Below, in pieces: positions 6,417 to 12,526 of a stretch of 13,628 nt of DNA (positions within the stretch are counted from its first letter, which is position 1; every line of letters begins with the position of its first letter). This DNA is from Desulfobacterales bacterium (lineage in GTDB: Bacteria; Desulfobacterota; Desulfobacteria; Desulfobacterales; Desulfosalsimonadaceae), in the NCBI GenBank assembly GCA_007127175.1, contig SKZX01000189.1:1-13628 (forward strand). The letters are read 5' to 3'. Position numbers and translations under genes: made by a program. The notes below the pieces were generated by a model. That model saw only the letters and a list, made by a program, of their open reading frames with translations. It ran no database searches and was not told where the DNA came from.

Positions 6417-7061
6417 TTATACACCCCTGGCGGCATGGGGCCACACAATTTTATGCAGTTGAAGCTGAAGCCGGACATCCAGCCGGTCTGCAAGTATCCA
6501 GGACGCAAGGGTTGCGGGTTCAAGCTTTCCGGGAACGGGCGAAAACAGGACCGGGCCCTGAAACTGTTTTTCCCTGGCACGATTGAACACTTCCGCTGCA
6601 TAATCGTAGTCCGCCCGGTCGGTTAAAACGAATTTCAACTCGTCTTTTGCGCCCATTTTGAAAAGATTGTCCATATCCATAAAACGGCTCTGGCCGCTCC
6701 CCGGGCATTTGATGTCGACAATTTTTATGCATGCCCGGTCAACCATCCGGATGTCCATGCTGCCGTTGGTTTCCATCAGCACGGTATGCCCTTCGGACAG
6801 CAGCAGTTTTACGAGATCCGGGGTTTCATCCTGGAGGAGGGGCTCCCCGCCGGTAATTTCAACAATTGGAAAACCAAAAGAGATGACCTGCTCAAGGATA
6901 TCCGTGACAGCCATTAATGCGCCTTCATCCCGGGCATAAACTGTATCGCAATAGCTGCAGCGGAGGTTGCAACCGGAAAGGCGGACAAAAACACATGGCC
7001 GGCCGGCCCAAGTGGATTCCCCCTGTATGGAATAGAATATTTCGCTGACCAGAAGTCCCAT
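6417..7061 (-). CDS. queE: 7-carboxy-7-deazaguanine synthase QueE, radical SAM (214 aa)
   Basis: QueE is the radical SAM enzyme that contracts 6-carboxy-tetrahydropterin to 7-carboxy-7-deazaguanine, the substrate of QueC. The N-terminal EIFYSIQGEST (7-17) is the usual QueE signature. The 4Fe-4S binding motif is C31-x3-C35-x2-C38, followed by D39-T40, where QueE binds Mg2+. The SAM-binding GGEP is at 73-76, and conserved METNG follows at 98-102. The length is normal for the family. The ATG at 7061 has no strong Shine-Dalgarno sequence. QueD and GCH1, the earlier pathway steps, are not in this window. It sits between manA and queC in the same-direction run. Confidence 0.95.
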   Translation of the reverse strand: MGLLVSEIFYSIQGESTWAGRPCVFVRLSGCNLRCSYCDTVYARDEGALMAVTDILEQVISFGFPIVEITGGEPLLQDETPDLVKLLLSEGHTVLMETNGSMDIRMVDRACIKIVDIKCPGSGQSRFMDMDNLFKMGAKDELKFVLTDRADYDYAAEVFNRAREKQFQGPVLFSPVPGKLEPATLASWILADRLDVRLQLQLHKIVWPHAARGV

Positions 7062-7095
7062 GGTAAACGCTTTTTATTTATGGGTCCATATATGT

Positions 7096-7123
7096 GGTGC
7101 CGGCCCTGACTGCGGGCCGCACC
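7096..7123. other. GC-rich hairpin in the manA-queE gap
   Basis: GGTG-(C)-CGGCCC at 7096-7106 can pair with GGGCCGCACC at 7114-7123, giving a 10-bp stem with one bulged C and a 7-nt loop. It occupies the 74-bp gap between the manA stop and the queE start. On the transcribed (minus) strand there is no U-run after it, so it is not a classic intrinsic terminator. It could be an RNA-processing or attenuation structure, or chance in a GC-rich gap. Confidence 0.4.
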
Positions 7124-7135
7124 GTTCCAACCGAT

Positions 7136-8341
7136 TCATGAGGGTTCCGGAACAGACGCCTTGAACAGGAGGCCGCTGCCCTTTATCTCATAGGAACCGA
7201 TGCAGGCGGGGATGAGCACGGACTGCCCTTTTTCAAGCATCAGGGCAGGGCTGTCCGCCCCGGAAAAGATTTCCACAGCGCCTTTTATGCACAGCAGGAT
7301 TTCAATGCCGTGGAGATCGGGCGACACACATGTTGAACCTGGTTCAGCAGCAATCACGGAAAGCAGAAATTCATCGGCATCGGTGGGGTAATCGCTTTGG
7401 CAGGCGGATTTTGCAACAGGCTGCAGAATGTTCACGGGCAATGGGTCGAACCGGAGAATGCGCACCAGTTCGTTGATATCCATATGTTTGCCTGTCAGCC
7501 CGCCCCGGAGAACATTGTCTGAATTGGCCATCAGTTCTATGCCGACGCCTTCGAGGTAAGCGTGCAGCTGGCCCGGAGGCAGAAACATGGCGGTAAAGGG
7601 CTCGAGCTGCACTATGTTCAAAAAAACAGGGCTCAGGATACCGATATCATCCGGGTAATACCGGTTAAGCCGTTTAATCCATGCGCATTCCGGGGCATCG
7701 ATGCCGGCAGCACGGGCTGAAACCTTTCTGGCTATGGTTCTTTTTAAATCCTGCGGCATCCGCATCAGGGATTCAAACATCTGCTTGATACCGGATGCGG
7801 ATGGGTCGGTTTTCAGCATGCCGATCTGCCGGGTGAGAAGGTCAGGGCAGAGCGCCTCAAACCATTGCGCTGCTGCCGGTGGATCCCTGAACCCGTTTAA
7901 TGCGGTAAACGGTTCAATGGCACAGAGGATTTCCGGCTTCGGCCACGGGTCGCGGTAATTACGGTGAGGGGCGTTTAGGGGAATATTCAGCCGGCTCTCC
8001 CGCTCAAAGCCTTCCCGGGCGTCTGCTTTGCCCGGATGCGCCTGGATGGACAGTGGCTGGGCGGCCGCCAGCACTTTGAAAAGAAAAGGCAGCGTATTGT
8101 TAAACCGGCCGGCTGTGCCCGGACCCAGGATTTCTTTGGGGAAGCGGTTTAACAGGACATTCAGCGGCGCCTTTTCATTGTTAACCATAACGGCAGACGG
8201 CGCTTTGGGGTGTGCGCCCATCCAGAGTTCGGCCCAGGGGGTGCCGGCCTGGTCTTCACCCAGCAATTGCTGGATGGCCGTTTCAGAGCCCCAGGGGTAG
8301 TCCTGAATCTGGTTTTCAAGGCGCAGCGGTTTCGTAAACAT
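7136..8341 (-). CDS. manA: Mannose-6-phosphate isomerase, class I (401 aa)
   Basis: Interconverts fructose-6-phosphate and mannose-6-phosphate, the entry to GDP-mannose or mannose use. The N-terminal YPWGS at 15-19 and AELWMGAHP at 37-45 are class I signatures. The zinc ligands are visible: Q100 and H102 in IQAHP, E137 in KPE, and H260 in GQLHAYLEG. MANSDNVLRGGLTGKH at about 271-286 includes the conserved active-site Arg (R279). The C-terminal cupin half is intact and the length is normal (E. coli ManA has 391 residues). The start at 8341 has no good Shine-Dalgarno sequence; instead a run of 7-bp repeats lies directly upstream. It may supply activated mannose to the glycosyltransferase downstream, which is inference. 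Confidence 0.95.
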   Translation of the reverse strand: MFTKPLRLENQIQDYPWGSETAIQQLLGEDQAGTPWAELWMGAHPKAPSAVMVNNEKAPLNVLLNRFPKEILGPGTAGRFNNTLPFLFKVLAAAQPLSIQAHPGKADAREGFERESRLNIPLNAPHRNYRDPWPKPEILCAIEPFTALNGFRDPPAAAQWFEALCPDLLTRQIGMLKTDPSASGIKQMFESLMRMPQDLKRTIARKVSARAAGIDAPECAWIKRLNRYYPDDIGILSPVFLNIVQLEPFTAMFLPPGQLHAYLEGVGIELMANSDNVLRGGLTGKHMDINELVRILRFDPLPVNILQPVAKSACQSDYPTDADEFLLSVIAAEPGSTCVSPDLHGIEILLCIKGAVEIFSGADSPALMLEKGQSVLIPACIGSYEIKGSGLLFKASVPEPS

Positions 8342-8348
8342 GGGTTGG

Positions 8349-8390
8349 TTGTAAGTTGTAGGTTGTAAGTTGTAAGTTGTAGGTTGTAAG
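8349..8390. repeat. Heptanucleotide tandem repeat upstream of manA
   Basis: Six tandem units of TTGTARG (R = A or G) fill 8349-8390 and are followed by degenerate units (TTATATG and beyond, to about 8420). The array covers most of the 80-bp gap between the aminopeptidase stop and the manA start. It begins 8 bases from the manA ATG, in the place where a ribosome binding site would be expected. On the transcribed strand each unit reads CYTACAA. Confidence 0.85.
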
Positions 8391-8421
8391 TTATATGTGC
8401 AAGTTGTCGGGTGTATGGGTT

Positions 8422-9624
8422 TTAAATGCAGACGAATTCACCGTCTTCGTAAATCAGGGTCTTGCCGCCGCCTGACAGTTGGGCGGTAACGCGTTTTTTT
8501 TCGGTGTTGACAATATCCCAGTGAAGGGCCGAATCGTTAAAACCCAGTTTCTTTTTCATGTCCCGCGTCAGATCGCCCGGGTTGCCGTCGTAGGTGTCGG
8601 AATAGGAAGACCCGAGTGCGATATGGCAGTTCCCATAGGCGCCGCCGAAATTCTCGTCGTAGAGCGTATTGGCCATGAACCGGTCGATGTTTGAAAAGGT
8701 CCTGTCGGTCAGGGAGAACTCTCCGATGCGCCCGGCGCCGGCGTCCATCTTAAGCTGTTTAACCAGAAAGTCGTTGCCGGTTTCTGCGGATGCTTCAACC
8801 ACTTTTCCTTTCCGGAATTCAACCCGGATGTTTTCGATCCGGTTCCCGCTCCGGTAAGAAGGCTGGTCCGCATGATACACACCCTTCGTGCCACGCCAGT
8901 CCGGTGAAATAAAAAGTTCGAAACTGGGGATGTTGTGCCCTGATATGCCGATCCAGCGACGTTTTTCCCCCTGTTTCAGTACCATGTCGACATTGTCGGA
9001 TTCAACGTGCAGGGTATTGATTCCCAGTCGGTTGAGCCGTTTTTTGATCGATGCGGCTTTCCGGTACACGGTTTCCCATTGTTCCAGCGGATGGCTGTTG
9101 TTTAAAAAACAGGCCTTTGAAACCTGCTTGCTGTAATCAGCAAGGGTCATACCGGCATGTTCTGCAAGCACGGCAGTCGGGTAAATGCCAAGGGTCCAGC
9201 TGAAATCGCCGTCTTCCTCGCGCTTGTCCAGAATATCGCGGAGGAATTTCCGGGCCTTGAGCGATTTGGCGATGGTTCCCGGCTCAATGTGGGCCAGGTG
9301 CGTCAGCGATTCCGGGGCGAGCAGCACGATGCTGCCGTTCAAATGGCGGTAGAGGACTTCATCCCCCGGCGGGATGAAGGTCAACTGCCGGTTGTTGGAA
9401 ATTTCATAGGCCTTCTGCTCCATAAACGACGTCTGCAGCATTCGCTGTACCGGGTTTCTGCCGCTGATGAGGATTTTCTCATAAAGCTTTTCGGCAAGCT
9501 TCAGGGCCCCAAGGTCGTATCGGATCAGGACCGTATCGGTGCTGCGCGCGGGTTTTCTCCGGGCGATTTTAAGGCCCCACAAGAGAACGTCCGCATAACG
9601 ATCCAATTGTGTGTCCGTCAGCAT
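8422..9624 (-). CDS. Aminopeptidase, M29 (thermophilic aminopeptidase) family (400 aa)
   Basis: M29 enzymes are cytosolic dimeric exopeptidases with two divalent metals that remove N-terminal residues from peptides. The family signatures are present: NIPSFELFISP at 231-241 with metal ligand E236, GEFSLTD with E302, the LYDENFGGAYGNCHIALG block with H334, and ALHWDIV with H368 and D370. The length matches the family (about 400-410). I chose the ATG at 9624 because AGGAAGGA lies just upstream. The frame stays open 25 codons further to 9699, but that extension would overlap the upstream gene and has no family counterpart. The gene follows the 84-residue protein by 61 nt and precedes manA by 80 nt. 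Confidence 0.9.
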   Translation of the reverse strand: MLTDTQLDRYADVLLWGLKIARRKPARSTDTVLIRYDLGALKLAEKLYEKILISGRNPVQRMLQTSFMEQKAYEISNNRQLTFIPPGDEVLYRHLNGSIVLLAPESLTHLAHIEPGTIAKSLKARKFLRDILDKREEDGDFSWTLGIYPTAVLAEHAGMTLADYSKQVSKACFLNNSHPLEQWETVYRKAASIKKRLNRLGINTLHVESDNVDMVLKQGEKRRWIGISGHNIPSFELFISPDWRGTKGVYHADQPSYRSGNRIENIRVEFRKGKVVEASAETGNDFLVKQLKMDAGAGRIGEFSLTDRTFSNIDRFMANTLYDENFGGAYGNCHIALGSSYSDTYDGNPGDLTRDMKKKLGFNDSALHWDIVNTEKKRVTAQLSGGGKTLIYEDGEFVCI

Positions 9625-9685
9625 GTTTGAATTCCTTCCTGTGCGTATATGCAGCACATGTTTAATACCTGTGGACGGGCAGCCG

Positions 9686-9940
9686 TCAGTGGCTGTCATC
9701 CTTGAGGAACAGCGCGTGATATTCGTTTTCCGCCAAATGCTTCACGAGCAGGCGGTTGATGAGATTGTGGACCTCCAGCAGTTCGTCGTCCGTCAATCTC
9801 CGGGCAATCCGTTGCGCGACTTCATCGTCGGCAAACATCTGCAGGTAGCAGATGACCGTGTTTTCATCGGTTTCCCTGTCCCACCCGAAACCGAGAAAAC
9901 CCTCATAGCGTTCAACAAAATCATGGCTGTATTTTTTCAT
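9686..9940 (-). CDS. Small acidic hypothetical protein (84 aa)
   Basis: I cannot name a family with confidence. The protein is soluble and charged, with an aromatic-rich start (KKYSHDFVERYEGFLGFGWDRETDENTVICYLQMF) followed by helix-forming acidic and leucine-rich sequence (DDELLEVHNLINRLLVKHLAENEYH). It has no signal peptide, membrane segment or Cys cluster. The ATG at 9940 has only a weak GGA upstream. The consistent amphipathic pattern and its place as first gene of the minus-strand run, 61 nt before the aminopeptidase, support a real gene. Proteins of this look occur in Desulfobacterales as uncharacterised cytosolic proteins, but that is from memory. Confidence 0.65.
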   Translation of the reverse strand: MKKYSHDFVERYEGFLGFGWDRETDENTVICYLQMFADDEVAQRIARRLTDDELLEVHNLINRLLVKHLAENEYHALFLKDDSH

Positions 9941-10048
9941 TTTGTCCGCGCGTCAAATGATGGTAGAGTTACAAAAAGCCTTAAACGGCAAGTGTATTAA
10001 TGTGCCTTTTGTTAAAAACACATGAAATGTAACTGATCCCATGCTGGT

Positions 10049-10336
10049 TTGCAAGCAATCAAAAAGTTGATGAAAAACGGTTTTAATTATTTCAAAACAG
10101 ATGACGGGCTGTCAATCCGTTATTTTACTCAGAAAAACCCTGGACCACATGCTTTCGGGAGCGTTGTTTTCTTCCAGGCCGCGCCGGGTTCATTGAAAAG
10201 CCTCCTGAAACGGCCGGCGAACTTGCCGGCCGGGTTTTATCCCGCCGATGCCCCTGACTGGGGGGACTGGCATGAAATCCTCAGGAGCGGGATCATCTGC
10301 GGCCACGGTTCCGGGAATCATTTGACGCGTTTGTAA
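10049..10336 (+). pseudogene. Degenerate alpha/beta hydrolase (lysophospholipase/S33-like) remnant
   Basis: The frame can begin at TTG 10049 or ATG 10070. From the ATG, YFKTDDGLSIRYFTQ...GSVVFFQ resembles the N-terminus of lysophospholipase-type hydrolases (..T.DGL.LRY......G.VV...G). Next, GFYPADAPDW recalls the GF.V...DWRGQG strand, and IICGHGSGNHLTRL recalls the elbow VLLGHSMGGHLALR. Only about 20 residues separate the last two, where about 50 are usual. The elbow Ser is replaced by Gly, and a stop follows at once, where intact enzymes continue for 150 or more residues. I read this as a gene with an internal deletion and a lost 3' half. A strong hairpin lies inside it. The frame could instead be fortuitous. 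Confidence 0.4.
10211..10238 (+). terminator. Terminator-like hairpin
   Basis: CGGCCGGC at 10211-10218 pairs perfectly with GCCGGCCG at 10225-10232 around a 6-nt loop. It is followed by GG and TTTT, and preceded by AAA, which can extend pairing. The shape is that of a Rho-independent terminator, although the T-run is short. It lies inside the hydrolase remnant, about 150 bp ahead of the LysM gene. Confidence 0.5.
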
Positions 10337-10386
10337 AGAAAACAGGGGATATAGGTCAACATATTACTTCAAAAAAAGGTACTGCC

Positions 10387-11040
10387 ATGGAAAAAAAACA
10401 AGATGACCACTTTGATTTCGAGGAGGAAAGTCCGCCAAGCCTGTTAAGCAGTTCAGGGGGCTTCTGGGAAAATGCCCCTAAAAAATCATTGATCGTCGGG
10501 GCCTTGATTGTACTGGCGGCTGTTTTGCTGGTGACGACCATTTTTTCAAGGGATCGGGACGTGGCGCATGTGCAGCAAATGCAGGCGCCTTCCCATGATC
10601 TCGTCGAAAGGATGCAGGCCCGCTTTGAACGGCTGGAAGAGCGGATCGATGCTGTTGAAATGCAGTTGACCCGCCTGCCGGCTTTGGTTCACCAGGTCGA
10701 AAGCCTCGAAGTCGGTGACAGCACCGGTCGTTTTGACCAGGTGCTGGCACGCATCGACAGGCTCGACCGCCAGATCAATGACATCCAGAAGGAAACGCTC
10801 AACCTGAAAAACCGTCAGCAGGCGCTTTCCGAGGGTCTTTCCCAAACGCGGGCCGCAGCCCCGGTGTCCGAAACTCCGGCACCTTCAGGAAGCACCCGCT
10901 ATTACGACGTGCAGAAAGGGGATACCCTTTACAGCATTGCCAGGGCAAACGGCATACCTTTAAACACCCTGCTCGCGAATAACGGGCTCTCGGAGGATTC
11001 GGTCATCCGGCCGGGGGACAGACTGGTCATCCGAAAATAA
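10387..11040 (+). CDS. Membrane-anchored coiled-coil LysM protein (217 aa)
   Basis: Three parts are visible. An acidic cytoplasmic N-terminus (1-32) leads into one hydrophobic segment at about 34-53 (SLIVGALIVLAAVLLVTTIF) with no clear signal cleavage site. Heptad-rich, charged sequence at about 65-155 suggests a coiled coil. After a Pro/Ala/Ser linker, one LysM domain covers about 171-217 (YDVQKGDTLYSIARANGIPLNTLLANNGL...IRPGDRLVIR). LysM domains bind N-acetylglucosamine chains, usually peptidoglycan, so the protein probably sits in the inner membrane and reaches the cell wall through the coiled coil. The start at 10387 has AAAGG upstream. It has no operon partner and converges on the phosphoesterase at 11062, 21 nt away. 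Confidence 0.85.
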   Translation: MEKKQDDHFDFEEESPPSLLSSSGGFWENAPKKSLIVGALIVLAAVLLVTTIFSRDRDVAHVQQMQAPSHDLVERMQARFERLEERIDAVEMQLTRLPALVHQVESLEVGDSTGRFDQVLARIDRLDRQINDIQKETLNLKNRQQALSEGLSQTRAAAPVSETPAPSGSTRYYDVQKGDTLYSIARANGIPLNTLLANNGLSEDSVIRPGDRLVIRK

Positions 11041-11061
11041 AAAAAGTTTTTTCTTTGGGGA

Positions 11062-11796
11062 TCACGGCCAGGAAAGGCGCAAGGCATGCTGCCGCGGCAG
11101 GCCGGCGGCATGTATTTTTTTGATGGTGTCATTGACGTCATATGGAATGCGGCGCACTTCAAGGCTGTAGGCTTCGGTATCGAATAAAACGTATTTTGCC
11201 TCGCCGGTGCCGTCTCGCGGCTGCCCGACACTGCCTGCATTGATGATATACTTCAGTGTTGAGTCCAGGAAGACCGTTTTTGAACCGGTAAGGGGACTCT
11301 GGTTGACCGACCGGTCCTGATACGTGATGAGGGCGAGGTCATGGGTGTGGCCGATGAAGCAGACGGGTTCGGCCATGTCTGCCATGATTTTTTCCATTTC
11401 GGCGGGATATATTTCAAACATGTAATTTGTGGGTGAATCAGGCGGAAAACCATGAACAAAGCGGCATCCGAATGCGGTTATGAAATCGGGCAGGCGCGAC
11501 AGAAAATCCAGGTTGGGAGGGGAGATCGCGTCGATGCTTTTTTCCAGGGACAACCGCGCTGCCGTGTTGAACCACCCGAGAAAGCCGGGGTTGTTGATGA
11601 CCAGTTCATGATTGCCCATGACCGAGGCAATGTTCATCTGGCGAAGCATGCTGACGACCGCTTCCGGTTCAGGGCCGTACCCGATATTGTCACCAAGACA
11701 GATGACCTGGTCTGCCTTGCATGATTCGATATCTTTCAGGACCTGCCGGAGCGCGGTAGCGTTTCCATGGATGTCGGAAATAACCGCAATTCTCAT
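11062..11796 (-). CDS. Calcineurin-like metallophosphoesterase (244 aa)
   Basis: The metal-site motifs are complete: D8-x-H10 in ISDIHGN, GD at 35-36 in LGDNIGYGPEPEAV, GNHE at 61-64, H115 in RFVHGFP, and GHTHD at 149-153. GDNIGYGP.P marks the cytosolic YfcE/MJ0936-like branch of small phosphodiesterases. Unlike the phosphoesterase at 607, it keeps the normal GNHE His. I set the start at the ATG at 11796, because the protein then begins MRIAVISDIHGN as in the family. The frame stays open to 11913, but those 39 residues look non-coding. The Shine-Dalgarno sequence is weak (GGCGG). The gene diverges from the prodomain gene at 11939, leaving a 142-bp shared upstream region. The substrate is unknown. 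Confidence 0.88.
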   Translation of the reverse strand: MRIAVISDIHGNATALRQVLKDIESCKADQVICLGDNIGYGPEPEAVVSMLRQMNIASVMGNHELVINNPGFLGWFNTAARLSLEKSIDAISPPNLDFLSRLPDFITAFGCRFVHGFPPDSPTNYMFEIYPAEMEKIMADMAEPVCFIGHTHDLALITYQDRSVNQSPLTGSKTVFLDSTLKYIINAGSVGQPRDGTGEAKYVLFDTEAYSLEVRRIPYDVNDTIKKIHAAGLPRQHALRLSWP

Positions 11797-11938
11797 AACG
11801 CCGCCGGATTGAATGATTTGCAGGTGGTTGAAAAAAACGGTTCCGGATGCTGTGGTAAACGCCAGGGGCCCTGAAGGCCCTATGGATTGTCTTGACCGTT
11901 TAAACCCATTCATTTTTCAGAAAAATCGTAAAATGTAA

Positions 11939-12523
11939 ATGAAAAAGAAGATGGCCGTGGGATATTTCTTAACGCAGGGGGACCTGCTGGTGGTCGTGTG
12001 CTGCTGCTCCCTCGTTTTATTTGCGTCATGCCTGTTTGCCGCGCAATATAATCTTGTTGCGGGCCATGACACCGTTGCCAGGGAAACAGAGGAGAAAATG
12101 CGGGCTGAAGGGGGCATGTTCAGGGCTGCGGTCAGGGCCAAACAAGTGGCCCTGCTCGACCAAATATCGTCTGAGGGGGCGCTTTCCCATGGTGATGTGC
12201 TGGTCCTCAACCTGTTCGACGATGCCCGTTACACGGCCCGCATCGATCGCATTTCCGTCAGCCGAGAGGGCAGTGTAAGCATCCGGGGGCGCCTGGAATC
12301 TTTTGAATCGGGATATATCCTGATTTCGAGTACTGCCGGCCGTACCATGGCCCACATCCGTATTCCTGAAAAAAAACGCGAATACGTCATTTTTTATGAT
12401 GCCGAAACAAAAGCGCATTACCTGGTTGAAATCGATCCTTCCAGAAAAGATGTTCTCCCCGGCGGGCCGCCCCTGTCACCGCCGGTTGATGAGGAGGGGG
12501 ACAACCAGGGGGAAAAGTTTTAA
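11939..12523 (+). CDS. Exported or membrane-anchored protein with a metallopeptidase-prodomain-like module (194 aa)
   Basis: A hydrophobic stretch at about 15-36 (DLLVVVCCCSLVLFASCLFAAQ) acts as a signal peptide or membrane anchor. The rest is predicted outside the inner membrane. Residues 85-165 form a beta-rich module with the pattern GD.LVLNL, R.DR.SV, IRGRL, GY, IRIPE, EY, ET, Y..EI. The same pattern occurs at about 76-155 of the metallopeptidase encoded 3 nt downstream, with roughly a third of positions identical by eye. No peptidase motif is present, so it looks like a stand-alone prodomain. The C-terminus (171-194) is Pro/Gly/acidic and probably unstructured. No clear Shine-Dalgarno sequence precedes the ATG; a second ATG at 11951 is in frame. 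Chaperone, inhibitor or adhesion roles are guesses. Confidence 0.7.
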   Translation: MKKKMAVGYFLTQGDLLVVVCCCSLVLFASCLFAAQYNLVAGHDTVARETEEKMRAEGGMFRAAVRAKQVALLDQISSEGALSHGDVLVLNLFDDARYTARIDRISVSREGSVSIRGRLESFESGYILISSTAGRTMAHIRIPEKKREYVIFYDAETKAHYLVEIDPSRKDVLPGGPPLSPPVDEEGDNQGEKF

Positions 12524-12526
12524 TTG

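Noticed and set aside
7062..7135. preQ1 riboswitch ahead of queE
   Set aside because: The hairpin lacks the preQ1-I loop bases and the A-rich tail that should pair back as a pseudoknot; nothing fits preQ1-II or III either.
9625..9699. 25-codon N-terminal extension of the M29 aminopeptidase
   Set aside because: It would overlap the upstream gene, and the internal ATG at 9624 has a strong AGGAAGGA ribosome binding site and the usual family N-terminus.
11041..11061. Intrinsic terminator between the LysM and phosphoesterase genes
   Set aside because: The AT-only complementarity (A-run followed by T-run) lacks a GC stem.
11797..11913. 39-codon extension of the second phosphoesterase
   Set aside because: The family begins right at the MRIAVISDIHGN block; the upstream codons show no conserved feature.
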